Part shown: positions 1 to 9,309 of the stretch, piece by piece | Numbering within the stretch: position 1 is the first letter of the stretch | Layout: every line of letters starts with the position of its first letter | NCBI GenBank assembly: GCA_032906765.1 | Contig: JAJTZB010000005.1 | Location: 116,219 to 180,218 of the forward strand | Source of the DNA: Nitrososphaerales archaeon | Lineage (GTDB): Archaea > Thermoproteota > Nitrososphaeria > Nitrososphaerales > Gagatemarchaeaceae | Direction of reading: 5' to 3' | DNA length: 64,000 bases | Position numbers and translations under genes: made by a program | Notes under the pieces: generated by a model | What the model saw: only the letters and a program-made list of their open reading frames with translations | Databases searched by the model: none | Told to the model about the DNA's origin: nothing

Positions 1-2
1 AA

Positions 3-908
3 TCAGTGTGGATTGCGGAGTCCAGACTAGCAAGAGATGCTGTGGTGCCTGTGACGGCCATCGCTACTGACACGAGCAGGATCAAGGTGGGGGCGGGCGT
101 CATCAATACTTGGACGAGGAACGCGGCACTGATTGCACAGACGTTCGCCACACTCGACGAGTTATCCGATGGTAGAGTCTTGCTTGGGCTAGGAGCGTGG
201 TGGGATCCCCTGGCGCGGAAGGTTGGGATAGAGCGAACAAAGCCCCTTCAATGCATGATGGAGTACGTGCAGGTGATTAGGCGTCTGTTCAAGGCGGAAG
301 AGGTGAACTTCGCAGGAGAATTCGTCAAGATGCAGGGAGTAAGACTTGATGTTCTTCATGGAACCGGAGAGAGAGCGAGAGCAATCCCGATATACGTGGG
401 AGGAACAGGTTTCAAGATGCTAGAACTCGCAGGAGAAATCGCTGACGGGGTGCTACTAAACTACTTGGTGTCTCCAAAATACAACGAAAAGGCTCTTGAG
501 AGCATTAGGCGCGGAGCTCAAAAGGCTGGCAGGAAGATAAGCGAAATAGACACCCCCCAGCTCGTAGCATGCTCCATGGATGAGGACCCCGACAAGGCGA
601 TAAGGCTCGCCAAGAAGCACGTCACCATGACCCTTGGGCAGCAGCCTCATATCGCGAAAGCAAGCGGAGTTAGTGAAGACCTCATCGAAGCAGTCCAGGA
701 AAGGATGGGAGGCTGGCCAGCTAAACCTGGGGGCATCGAACGTGCCGCGGAAATAGTGCCTGATGATGTTGTTCGCATGCTTACCGCCTCCGGCGCGCCT
801 GAAGATTGTAGGCGGAAGATCAAGGAGTATATGGATACGGGATGCAAGTCTCCCCTCCTTCTCCCACTGAGTGCCAACGTTGAGTATATTGTCAAGTCGC
901 TTGCGTAG
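3..908 (+). CDS. LLM-class F420/flavin-dependent oxidoreductase, 5'-truncated
   Basis: This is a luciferase-like monooxygenase-family protein (F420- or flavin-dependent TIM barrel, related to methylenetetrahydromethanopterin reductase). The reading frame is open to the left edge, and the first possible start (GTG at 6) falls inside the fold, so roughly the first 25-35 residues lie outside the window. Visible family features are the segment GVINTWTRNAALIAQ, the DELSDGRVLLGLGA helix-turn and the IYVGGTG strand. The substrate cannot be read from sequence. It lies 30 nt upstream of an amidohydrolase on the same strand and may share its transcript, which suggests a role in the catabolic cluster around it. 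Confidence 0.85.
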   Translation, partial: SVWIAESRLARDAVVPVTAIATDTSRIKVGAGVINTWTRNAALIAQTFATLDELSDGRVLLGLGAWWDPLARKVGIERTKPLQCMMEYVQVIRRLFKAEEVNFAGEFVKMQGVRLDVLHGTGERARAIPIYVGGTGFKMLELAGEIADGVLLNYLVSPKYNEKALESIRRGAQKAGRKISEIDTPQLVACSMDEDPDKAIRLAKKHVTMTLGQQPHIAKASGVSEDLIEAVQERMGGWPAKPGGIERAAEIVPDDVVRMLTASGAPEDCRRKIKEYMDTGCKSPLLLPLSANVEYIVKSLA

Positions 909-938
909 GGGAGGTTACGACTGGGAGAGGAATGCTCG

Positions 939-2342
939 TTGCCCAAGAAACTCCTAGTCAAAGGCGGTACAGTCCTAACGATGGACGAGAAGAGGAGGGT
1001 CATGCACGACGCTGCGGTCGCCATCGAAGACGGGAACATAGTCGAGGTCGGCCCCACGGACAAAGTGTCCGAGGGCTTTGGCGCTGACGAAGTGATAGAC
1101 GCCAAAGGAAGCGTGGTGATGCCTGGGCTAATCTGTGCTCACACTCATTTGTACGGGATAGCTCTCAGAGGGTCTGCACTTGATGTAAAGTCGCCCTCAG
1201 ACTTCTTGCAGATTCTCCAAAGGATTTGGTGGCCCGTAGATGAAAAGCTGACCAACGCAGATGCCTATGCAACGACGCTGGCTGCGAGCATTGAATCCCT
1301 GATGAATGGCACGACGTGCTATGCGGATACCTACTCCGCCCCCAACGAGATCGCTGGTTCCCTTGACCACATCGCAAGGGCCGTGAACGAGGTGGGTATC
1401 CGCGGGATTATCTCCTTTGAGGCAACCGAAAGAAGAAGCGCGGACGAGGGGAAAAGGGGCCTGCAGGAAAACCTTCGCTTCATCGGCAAGAAGAACAAAG
1501 GAAGAGCGTCGGGGATGATAAGCCTCCACGCATCGTTTACCGTTTCAGATGAGCTCATCATGCAGGGAGCTGAGGCAAGCGCAAAATACCACGTACCCCT
1601 AACGATACACGTCTCGGAAGGACCCAACGATGCCTACCATAACATGGAGCGATACGGAAAGAGGACCGTGGAAAGATTGCATGATACGGGTCTGCTTTCT
1701 TCAAGGGCGGTGCTGGCGCATTGCGTTCACCTCAACGAGCGAGAAATTGAGCTGATTAGCAAGGCCTCGACGAGCGTAGCCCATAACCCAATGAGCAACA
1801 TGCTCAACGCCGTGGGGGTTATGCCTCTCCTAGAGATGATCGATCACGGAATCAACGTGGGCTTGGGAAATGATGGATATGTCTTCGACATGTTTGAGAA
1901 CATGCGTGCGGCTTTCCTCCTGCAAAGAGTTGCAAGGAGGAATCCTAACAGGCCGTCTCCTCAAGAGGTTGTGGAGATGTGCACCGTCAACGCTGCAAAA
2001 GCGTACGGGCTTACCTCAATCGGATCGATCGCGCGAGGCAAGCGGGCTGACATCATCGTCATACGCCCGTCTTTCACGGCCACGCCATATACAGGCTCTA
2101 TGTACGGTTACGTGGTGAACGGACTAGGAGGCTCGGACGTCAGAGACGTCGTCGTCGATGGTGAAATAGTCATGAGGGAAAGAAGGATGGTGAAGATTGA
2201 CGTCGAGAAGGCAGAAAAACAAGTTCTAAGGACGATGGAGGGGATGTGGCGCAGGCTCGGAGCCTCGCCGCACGAAGCCGTTGAGCCTTTGCGACCGGGA
2301 GGACGGCGGACGGCTGAAGAAGGGGCAAAGCAACAGGAATGA
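939..2342 (+). CDS. Amidohydrolase, deaminase/chlorohydrolase type (COG0402)
   Basis: Metal-dependent hydrolase of the SsnA/TrzN/MTA-SAH deaminase group, 467 residues. The N-terminal beta sandwich is followed by the metal motif AHTH (His68 and His70). Further ligands appear in IHVSEG, in AHCVHL, and at the Asp of LGNDGY. The start is TTG at 939, preceded by GGGAGAGG at 923-930. An ATG at 932 is in another frame. The family hydrolyses amine groups from purines, pterins, guanine or s-triazines, and sequence alone does not choose between them. It is probably co-transcribed with the LLM oxidoreductase. Confidence 0.85.
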   Translation: MPKKLLVKGGTVLTMDEKRRVMHDAAVAIEDGNIVEVGPTDKVSEGFGADEVIDAKGSVVMPGLICAHTHLYGIALRGSALDVKSPSDFLQILQRIWWPVDEKLTNADAYATTLAASIESLMNGTTCYADTYSAPNEIAGSLDHIARAVNEVGIRGIISFEATERRSADEGKRGLQENLRFIGKKNKGRASGMISLHASFTVSDELIMQGAEASAKYHVPLTIHVSEGPNDAYHNMERYGKRTVERLHDTGLLSSRAVLAHCVHLNEREIELISKASTSVAHNPMSNMLNAVGVMPLLEMIDHGINVGLGNDGYVFDMFENMRAAFLLQRVARRNPNRPSPQEVVEMCTVNAAKAYGLTSIGSIARGKRADIIVIRPSFTATPYTGSMYGYVVNGLGGSDVRDVVVDGEIVMRERRMVKIDVEKAEKQVLRTMEGMWRRLGASPHEAVEPLRPGGRRTAEEGAKQQE

Positions 2343-2392
2343 TCTTGCCATCGTCGGAATGAACTGTCTCATCGACCTAGGTGGCAATGACT

Positions 2393-3769
2393 TTACTGGC
2401 CGGCAGCCTTTCTCGGAATGAACTTACCGAGCCCTCTCTTCCCGACAAAATCACCGTTCTCCATGATTGTCTCTCCTCTGCTTACGGTTAGGATTGGGTA
2501 GCCCTCGGTGGTCATGTGGTCGTAGATGCTGTAGTCAATCTTCGAGTGAAGAACATCGGCGGTTAGCCTGGCCTTCTTGTTAGGATCGATTATGACAAAA
2601 TCCGCGTCTGATCCAACCATAATCGAGCCCTTTGAGGGGTACAGACCAAAACGTCTGGCTGGGGCCTGCGAACTAACCCTTACCATATCAAAGATTGAAA
2701 TCCGTCCTTTCCTTACTCCCTCTGAGTAGAGTATCGGTATTATCGTTTCAGTACCGGGGACGCCGCTCGGGATCTTCGTGAAATCCCCTATTCCCAGGTC
2801 CTTCTGAGCGCTTGTGAACGGACAGTGGTCACTGCCGACTGTTTCTACTCCGCCTCCGGCCCTCAAGCCCTGCCACAGACTAGCACAGTCTTCTGCAGTT
2901 TTCAAAGCAGGAGACATCACGAAGTTTCGACCGTCGGCTCGCTCGTAGACTTGATCTGTCAGGACGAGGTAGTGTGGGCAGGTTTCGGCAAAGACGTTGG
3001 CTCCGTTCGTTCGTGCCAGTTCTACGGCCTCCATTCCCGCCCTGCTAGAGAGATGGACCACGCACAGTGGTGCTCCTGCAGTTTGGGCCAAACGTGCGGC
3101 TCTCGAAACTGCCTCGGCCTCGGCGATTGCGGGTCTGCTCAGGGCGTGATACTTTGCTTCGGTCTTGCCAGCTGACAAGTTGGCTTCCACGAGGTTTTCT
3201 ATTATCCCGTTACTTTCGGCATGAACAGCGACAAGTCCTCCGGCACCCGCCACCTTCTTCATGACCTTGTAACAATCAACGTCATCAAGCATCAGACCCC
3301 TCGTCCTGTAGGTCATGAAGAGCTTGAAACTTGGGACGCCTCGTTCCACGACCTTCGGTATCTGGTCGATATCGGCAAGGTTCTGTCCCTTGAACACCAT
3401 GTGAAGGCCATAGTCTGTCGCAACCTTTTGGTCTGCCTTTCGCCTGTATTCAGCGAGAGCGTCGAGGATCGATTGGCCTGACTTCGGATCCACGTAATCG
3501 ATTATGCTGGTGATGCCTCCGCATGCTGCTGCCACTGTGCCCGTGTAGAAGTCGTCTGCCGACGCGGTTTCCATGACGGGCAACTCCATGTGAGTGTGCG
3601 CATCTATCCCGCCGGGAACTACGATCTTTCCCCTCGCATCAAAGGTCTTAGCCCCGCCTGCTTCCAAGTGCGTCGAGAGCGCGGCGATCTTCCCGTTCTC
3701 AATTCCTATGTTCGATTCAAACGTGTCTGAAGATGTTACGATTCTAGCGTTCTTGACCACGAAATCCAT
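2393..3769 (-). CDS. Dihydropyrimidinase/D-hydantoinase-like amidohydrolase
   Basis: Cyclic-amide hydrolase, 458 residues, the normal family length. The complete binuclear metal set is visible: HTH at 58-60, Lys149 in SFKLF (the carboxylated lysine), His183 in VHAES, His239 in VVHLSS and Asp314 in GSDHCPF. It would open hydantoin, dihydropyrimidine or a related ring (allantoin is possible) to an N-carbamoyl acid. It begins 13 nt after the next amidohydrolase on the same strand, so the two are probably one transcript. The carbamate kinase further upstream would fit carbamoyl-group disposal. Confidence 0.88.
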   Translation of the reverse strand: MDFVVKNARIVTSSDTFESNIGIENGKIAALSTHLEAGGAKTFDARGKIVVPGGIDAHTHMELPVMETASADDFYTGTVAAACGGITSIIDYVDPKSGQSILDALAEYRRKADQKVATDYGLHMVFKGQNLADIDQIPKVVERGVPSFKLFMTYRTRGLMLDDVDCYKVMKKVAGAGGLVAVHAESNGIIENLVEANLSAGKTEAKYHALSRPAIAEAEAVSRAARLAQTAGAPLCVVHLSSRAGMEAVELARTNGANVFAETCPHYLVLTDQVYERADGRNFVMSPALKTAEDCASLWQGLRAGGGVETVGSDHCPFTSAQKDLGIGDFTKIPSGVPGTETIIPILYSEGVRKGRISIFDMVRVSSQAPARRFGLYPSKGSIMVGSDADFVIIDPNKKARLTADVLHSKIDYSIYDHMTTEGYPILTVSRGETIMENGDFVGKRGLGKFIPRKAAGQ

Positions 3770-3782
3770 GAATCGAGACGAC

Positions 3783-5165
3783 CTATACTTTGATGCCCGA
3801 CCTCGCGATGAGCCCTTCTTGGTGCCGCTCAGCCTCTTTCATGATCTTCTCTTCATCGAGCGTCAGTGCCTTTCCCTCGCTGAGCACAACCCTCCCGTCG
3901 ATCAGCACCGTGTCCACGTCGCTCCCCATGGCAGAGTAGACTATGTTCGACACTATATCCCTGTAGGGAACGAGGTGTGGTTTCTGCAAATCTATGATGA
4001 CTAGGTCGGCCCTCTTTCCGACCTCAATCGAACCGACCTCTTTTTGCATCCCAATCGCCCGCGCCCCGTTCATCGTGGCCATCTCCAGGACCTTTGTCGC
4101 AGGCATTATCCGTGGGTCGAGCAGCCTAACCTTCTGGATGATGGCTGCCAGTTTCATCTCTCGTATCATGTCGTACGAGTTGTTACAGGGAGCACCATCG
4201 CATCCGAGCCCAACGTTGACCCCTGTCTCGATCATTTCGGACACCTTCGGTATCCCCGAGGCAAGCTTGAGATTGGAGGAAGGGCAGTGCGCAACATTCG
4301 ATTTGGTTCTTGCCACCAGTCTGATGTCCGAGTCGTCGAGCCAGACCATATGGGCGAACAACGAACGGGGACCAGCCAAGCCCACGCTATCGATGAACTC
4401 GAATGGCGTCATCCCGAAGTTCTCCTTCGCGTACACCACATCCTCCCTTACCTCGGCGAGGTGCATCGTTACACTTGTGTCGTAGTCTCGGGCCAGCCCA
4501 GCCACCTGGATGTATAGCTCCTTGCTGCATCCTCCCAGCGACCTAGGCGCGACCCAGACCTTGACCAAACCGTCTCTGATCCCATTCCACTTCTGGATCA
4601 TTGACTTCGCTTCCCTGATGCACGCATCCTTTTCCTCTACAAGCCCCGGCGGCATTATGCTGCGCTTCGTGCCATATCCCGGGCTGTCCATTACGGTCTT
4701 GGCAAGTGCCCCTCTCATGCCTGCCCGGGCGACCGACCTTGCAATGCCGTCGAAACCGTACCTCGACACGACATCGACCCCCACGAAGGACGTCGTCCCA
4801 CTCTTCAGCATCTCGAGCATCGAAAGCTCCGCGCTTACCTTCCCGTCTGCTTCAGTGAAGTTTCCTTGGAGAGGCCAAACCCTCTTCCTGAGCCAGTCAA
4901 TCAGTGAAAGGTCGTCGGCGCAGCCTCTCAGCAGTCCCTGAGCTAGGTGAACATGCGTGTCGATTAGTCCTGGTATTACGACCATCCCCCTCGCCGAGAT
5001 TCGCAGATCTGTCTTGTGCCTCCTGCGGATGGAGCCAGATTCGCCCACCTCGACGATTCTTCCATCCTCTACCAAGACTGAACCTCCCTGGATGACCCTC
5101 AACCGAGAGTCCATGGTGACAATGATTCCGTCTTCGATCAGGATAGAATCCGAATTCGTCGGCAT
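3783..5165 (-). CDS. Amidohydrolase, deaminase type (COG0402)
   Basis: Second COG0402 member in the cluster, 460 residues, divergent from the one at 939. Metal and catalytic motifs are THVH (His71 and His73), MHLAE, FAHMVW and LGCDGAP. It may be a nucleoside or SAH/MTA deaminase-like enzyme or a ring dechlorinase/deaminase; the substrate is not determined. The ATG at 5165 is preceded by a strong ribosome-binding sequence (GGGAGGT, about 8 nt upstream), which fixes the start. It leads a two-gene unit with the hydantoinase. Confidence 0.85.
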   Translation of the reverse strand: MPTNSDSILIEDGIIVTMDSRLRVIQGGSVLVEDGRIVEVGESGSIRRRHKTDLRISARGMVVIPGLIDTHVHLAQGLLRGCADDLSLIDWLRKRVWPLQGNFTEADGKVSAELSMLEMLKSGTTSFVGVDVVSRYGFDGIARSVARAGMRGALAKTVMDSPGYGTKRSIMPPGLVEEKDACIREAKSMIQKWNGIRDGLVKVWVAPRSLGGCSKELYIQVAGLARDYDTSVTMHLAEVREDVVYAKENFGMTPFEFIDSVGLAGPRSLFAHMVWLDDSDIRLVARTKSNVAHCPSSNLKLASGIPKVSEMIETGVNVGLGCDGAPCNNSYDMIREMKLAAIIQKVRLLDPRIMPATKVLEMATMNGARAIGMQKEVGSIEVGKRADLVIIDLQKPHLVPYRDIVSNIVYSAMGSDVDTVLIDGRVVLSEGKALTLDEEKIMKEAERHQEGLIARSGIKV

Positions 5166-5532
5166 CTCACTAACCTCCCACCGCCACCGAGGTGCTCGTG
5201 ATTACGAGCTCACCATATCGTATTCGGCTTTCATAACAGTCTTAAGGATTTGCGTCGAGCCAGAGCCAGAAATCTCGGGACTGGCGAAAGGGATCCTCAG
5301 TTTCTAACCATCGAAACACAACGTCATCTGTCGGCAATTGTGCGCAGCCTGGCTCCTTTGACATCCATTCCAATCAACAGGACTGGATCCACGCAGATGC
5401 GACAGAGCCAGATGTGTTCACAAATAAGATAGGAACAGAGTGCGCGTCTAGTGCCTCCTCAATCCTCCGAGTGCCTCTTGGAACGCGGCCAAAGAGAGAA
5501 GATACGGTAGGAATCAAACGCCGGGGAACAAA
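5166..5532. other. Intergenic region, no gene seen
   Basis: Between the broken carbamate kinase and the amidohydrolase on the minus strand. No convincing coding frame or RNA gene was seen. A CTTAAG element at 5241-5246, about 75 nt upstream of the amidohydrolase ATG, could be part of its promoter, but this is weak. Confidence 0.4.
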
Positions 5533-6486
5533 TCAAGCCCTTGGACCGACTACGTGCGTTCCCGCCTTGCCCTCTAGGGCCTCAACTAGCTTGCCAAGGT
5601 CGGCTATTATCGCACGCTCTCCGCCGCTTTCAACGAACCTTATGGCCGCTTGCACCTTCGGCGCCATGCTTCCCTCCTTGAACTGGCCTTCATCCAAGTA
5701 GTTTTGCAGCCTCCCCGAGGTCACCTCCTTGACCAATTCTTGTTTCGACGTCCCAAAGTTTGTGTAGGCACCTTCGACGTCCGTTAGCATTACGAAGATG
5801 TTCGCGCCGATTAGCGTCGCTAGGCGTTGGCCCGCTAGGTCCTTGTCGATAACGGCTTCAACCCCACTCGCGCGAGTGCCCTCTTCGATGATGGGAATTC
5901 CCCCACCGCCGGTCGAGACGACCACAAAACCGGCATCGACGAGCGTGCGTATGGCAGACCTTTCAGCGATAATCTTTGGATCTGGCGAGGGAACGACCCT
6001 CCTGTATCCGCGTCCGGCATCTTCTTTGATTGTCAAGCCTGGCATACGTTGACTCAGCTGGTCCGCTTCTAGCTTGGTATAGAACGGGCCAATGGGCTTG
6101 GTTGGGTGTTTGAACGCCGGGTCGTGCTCGTCAACTGTGACCCTTGTTATTACGGTTACAACATATTTTTCTAGCCCGCGGGACTTCAGCTCGTTCCTTA
6201 GGGCTTGTTAAATCATGTAGCCGATGAAGCCCTGTGTTTCAGCCCCACAAGCGTCAAGGGGAAGAGGCGGAACGATGCCCTTCGCGGCCTCATGCCTCAG
6301 AAGCGTGGCCCCAACCTGGGGGCCATTGCCGTGCGTGAGCACAATGTCGTACCCGCGCTCGATAAGATCAGCAATCTTCGCAGCAGTTGTCACCACGTTA
6401 CCATATTGGTCATCGAATGTCCCCTTCTGCCCTCTCTGAAGGAGCGCGTTCCCTCCAAGGGCAATGACAATTAGCTTTTCCGGCAA
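5533..6486 (-). pseudogene. arcC: Carbamate kinase interrupted by one in-frame TAA
   Basis: Carbamate kinase makes ATP from carbamoyl phosphate. Family motifs run through the whole frame: IVIALGGNALL at the N-terminus, THGNGPQVG, QGFIGYM, STGGGGIP, IDKDLAGQRLA and TDVEGAY. A TAA at 6208-6210 lies between GYMI and QALRNEL, where homologues usually have Gln. The frame is otherwise open on both sides with no indel. The real start is probably TTG at 6486, with GGAGG at 6494-6498, giving about 317 codons, the usual length; a longer frame reaches 6585. One C-to-T change (CAA to TAA) explains the break. It could be true decay, a strain polymorphism, a sequencing error or readthrough. Confidence 0.8.
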
Positions 6487-7037
6487 AGAATTGCCTCCAA
6501 ATCCAAGGAGTTCCACAGCTCTTCCATCATCAATTCGAAAACCTTGGTTCTCAGACTCGGCAAGCGGAAATTGCGATTTAAGCATTCGCTATTGCCTCTG
6601 TGATTATGGGTCAGGCTTGCATCGGAGACAAGGAGATACCGGTGGTTCCGGGCTGCCGGTCAACCAATCCTTGCTCTTACTCCGCTGCCTTGGCTAGGAA
6701 GTAGGGGTCCTTCCCACCAGTCTCGAGGTAATGCAGGCATAGCGCAAACCTTCAACTGGGTACCCAATTCAGCAGGTGCCAGATACACCCCGATCGACAT
6801 GATGACGTCAGGGCGCACTTGGTCCGGGGGCCCCGATTTCGAGGGGGCTTCGCAACAAAGGCACGAAGTACTTCGCTCTTCAAATGACAAGATTGTGGAA
6901 TTACACGTGCAGCACGGAATCGCGCCTCCCTGCCTATACAGAGACGAGCCCCACGGGCCTGCTACCTTCGAGGTGCCGGGCGTGCGCTCCCATCGATTAC
7001 GAAACACAGATATCGCATCAAGTCACTGCGCGATGGG
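6487..7037. other. Intergenic region, no supported gene
   Basis: About 550 bases between the carbamate kinase start and the phosphodiesterase. Overlapping open frames on both strands have no recognisable domain or good start. The frame of the downstream phosphodiesterase stays open upstream of its TTG but contains no ATG, GTG or TTG nearby. Decayed coding sequence is possible but not shown. Confidence 0.35.
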
Positions 7038-8300
7038 TTGCCCGCCCTCAAGCTCCCTCCTGGCTCAGTGACGCCGAGGTACGGTTCTGGCTGCATCTCG
7101 GAGATTCCAGCCACAATGATGGATTTGCTAGGAGTCAAACCCTCGGGTCCCAAGCTGTCTTCAAACCTTCTCGGAGGCATCGACCTCTCTAGAGTCGACA
7201 ACGTCGTCCTGCTCGTTGCTGACGGGTTCGGAATGAACGAGTGGCAAAGGCAGAAGTGCGTTGGCCTCGTCAAGAGCATCTCCTCGAAAGGCAGCGTCAG
7301 ACCCATCACCACAGTCTTCCCCTCTACCACCGCCGCTGCGCTCACCACACTCGCCACCGGCCTGACGCCGCAGGAGCACGCACTTCCCGAGTGGTTCGTC
7401 TACCTGAGGGAGGTCGACTCGGTCGTCGCGACGCTGCCGTTCAGCTTCATTCGAGACTATGGTAGAGAGACTCTCAGGGGCCACATGAGGCCCCGCGCAC
7501 TCTTCGACGGCACTACCGTCTTCAAGAAGCTGAGGGACGCGGGCGTGGCGACATACTCGTTCACAAACGGGTCGCTCGTGGACACCACTTACACGAAACT
7601 GGTTCACGGGGCGAGCAGGATGGTCCCCTACTTCGGCTCGTCCGACATGACTGCCAGCCTCCGCAGAACGGTCGAGTCAGCAAGAGGCCCATCATTCTTC
7701 TACGTCTACTGGAGCCGCGTCGACACCGTCGAGCACCATTACGGGCCGAACACCGACGAGTCCGAGCTGGAAGCTTCGTCAATCTCTTTCGTGCTCCAGA
7801 GAGGGTTTGTCGAGAAGCTGAGTCGGAGCGCTGCAAGGAGGACGCTCCTAATCGTCACAGCAGACCATGGCCAGATCAACGTCAACCCTGACAAAACGCT
7901 CTACCTCAACATGTACAGGAGCCTCGTGAGGAGCTTCCGCAAGACTGAGTTGGGAGGACCGATTACGCCTGCAGGCAACGCGCGGGACATCTTCCTGTAC
8001 GTCGAGGAAGACAGGAAAGAGGAGATGCTTGAGCTCTTGAGAAGAAGGCTCGCTGGGAAAGCGACCGTCCTGAGAACGGAAGACGCAATTCGAGCAGGGT
8101 TGTTCGGCCTGAACAGGCCTTCGAGGAAGTTCAGAGACCGGGTCGGGAACATCCTCGTCCTCCCGCACGGGAGGCGAACAATCTGGTACAGAGGCGAGCG
8201 CGGCTACGAACTCGAGCTGCTCGGCCATCATGGCGGACTCTCAAAGGACGAGATGACGGTGCCGCTGGCAGTCGGCCGACTGTCCGACCTCCAGGGCTGA
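7038..8300 (+). CDS. AlkP-superfamily phosphodiesterase/nucleotide pyrophosphatase
   Basis: COG1524-type enzyme, 420 residues, that hydrolyses phosphodiester or pyrophosphate bonds with two metal ions. The first metal Asp is in LVADGFG. The nucleophile region is VFPSTTAAA with the catalytic Thr. Later ligands are in RVDTVEHHYG (Asp and His), TADHG and GHHGG, so the active site looks complete. The chosen start is TTG at 7038. An ATG 26 codons further on is an alternative, but the segment PRYGSGCISEIPATM looks like the usual family N-terminus and favours the longer form. It is convergent with the ZIP gene, with a 5-nt gap. Confidence 0.82.
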   Translation: MPALKLPPGSVTPRYGSGCISEIPATMMDLLGVKPSGPKLSSNLLGGIDLSRVDNVVLLVADGFGMNEWQRQKCVGLVKSISSKGSVRPITTVFPSTTAAALTTLATGLTPQEHALPEWFVYLREVDSVVATLPFSFIRDYGRETLRGHMRPRALFDGTTVFKKLRDAGVATYSFTNGSLVDTTYTKLVHGASRMVPYFGSSDMTASLRRTVESARGPSFFYVYWSRVDTVEHHYGPNTDESELEASSISFVLQRGFVEKLSRSAARRTLLIVTADHGQINVNPDKTLYLNMYRSLVRSFRKTELGGPITPAGNARDIFLYVEEDRKEEMLELLRRRLAGKATVLRTEDAIRAGLFGLNRPSRKFRDRVGNILVLPHGRRTIWYRGERGYELELLGHHGGLSKDEMTVPLAVGRLSDLQG

Positions 8301-8305
8301 CCGGG

Positions 8306-9097
8306 CTAGGCTCCGCCGAGGCTGACAATCAGGTCGGTGAGGAACCCTGCGCAGAGGCCGATGAAGACCCCGGCCATCATGAGGTCGTTGCCGCTTCTCC
8401 GCCTGCCGGTGCTGAACATCGTCATCGTCACGTAGACGAGAGCGCCTCCAGCCAGCGACAGGAAGAGTATGTACGCCACGGGCGAGTAGAACAGGCTGCC
8501 AAGGATCGTCCCAAAGAAGGTCGGGCTCCCTCCTATCAGCAGCACCTTGACGAGGAACGAAAACTTCGGCCTCGGGTTCAGACCCGCCAGGGGCGCGGTT
8601 ATGCCGAACCCCTCCGTCGCGTTGTGCGCGCCGAATCCGACAACCAGGACTATGGCAAGTGCGATAGCTCCTGATGCGTACGACTGACCTATCGCGAGAC
8701 CCTCGCTGAGGTTGTGCGCCCCTATCCCGAGCGCGATCATAGTCGCGAGCTTGCTCCCTTCTACTCCAGCCGCGGGCGCAGCGTGACCGAGGTACCTTCT
8801 CTCGTAGATCACCAAGCTACCAAGGCCCACGGTCAGGCCCCCGAACATCGCGAGGAGGTCCACCGCAGCGGTTGCTGGCGAGCCCTGCCCGAGGAACGCC
8901 GAGACCACGACAGCAGTCGTCGAATTCCACGCGTGCGCGAGTACGTCGACTATCAGAAAGACGAGAATCCCGACCGCCAGCGCGTTCAGGAATCCCTTCA
9001 GCCTATCGCTCGCGCCCAGCAGTGCAACTGGAAGGCCGAAGAAGATGGTGAAGCCAGCCACTGCGCCAAGGAGAATAAGCTCCACTAGGTTGAACAA
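8306..9097 (-). CDS. ZIP-family divalent metal transporter
   Basis: Polytopic inner-membrane protein of 263 residues with about eight hydrophobic helices. The two signature helices carry HNLSEGLAIG and HNATEGFGI, the ZIP metal-binding motifs in TM4 and TM5. It would import zinc, manganese or iron. The start is TTG at 9097. The upstream sequence contains a TATA-like box overlapping a perfect 14-bp palindrome, suggesting metal-responsive control (listed separately). Confidence 0.85.
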   Translation of the reverse strand: MFNLVELILLGAVAGFTIFFGLPVALLGASDRLKGFLNALAVGILVFLIVDVLAHAWNSTTAVVVSAFLGQGSPATAAVDLLAMFGGLTVGLGSLVIYERRYLGHAAPAAGVEGSKLATMIALGIGAHNLSEGLAIGQSYASGAIALAIVLVVGFGAHNATEGFGITAPLAGLNPRPKFSFLVKVLLIGGSPTFFGTILGSLFYSPVAYILFLSLAGGALVYVTMTMFSTGRRRSGNDLMMAGVFIGLCAGFLTDLIVSLGGA

Positions 9098-9121
9098 ACT
9101 TTACTCTTTTTCCGCCCGCTA

Positions 9122-9138
9122 ATAACATATGTTATATA
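9122..9138 (-). promoter_or_regulatory. TATA-like box overlapping a 14-bp palindrome, ZIP promoter
   Basis: ATAACATATGTTAT at 9122-9135 is a perfect inverted repeat, 25-38 nt upstream of the ZIP gene's TTG start. On the minus strand it overlaps TATATAA at 9132-9138, a good archaeal TATA element at about -35 to -41. An operator over the TATA box is the usual layout for archaeal repressors such as DtxR/MntR-type metal sensors, but the regulator is not identified here. Confidence 0.5.
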
Positions 9139-9309
9139 CGTTTGGCCTGACAGATGCGCTCGCCTACCCTCCACCACCCAGAGGTATTTCATCTACGAGC
9201 TTGGGGAGACGAAACGACGCCTGAGCCAACTGCTGAGTGCCGGCCGACTCGCTCATTGACTCGGTATCCGACAAACGCTTAAGGGAGACAGCGGCTCTTT
9301 TTCCAAACA

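Noticed and set aside
6660..7007. Cys-rich minus-strand frame of 115 codons
   Set aside because: No domain, no good start, and several overlapping frames of equal quality.
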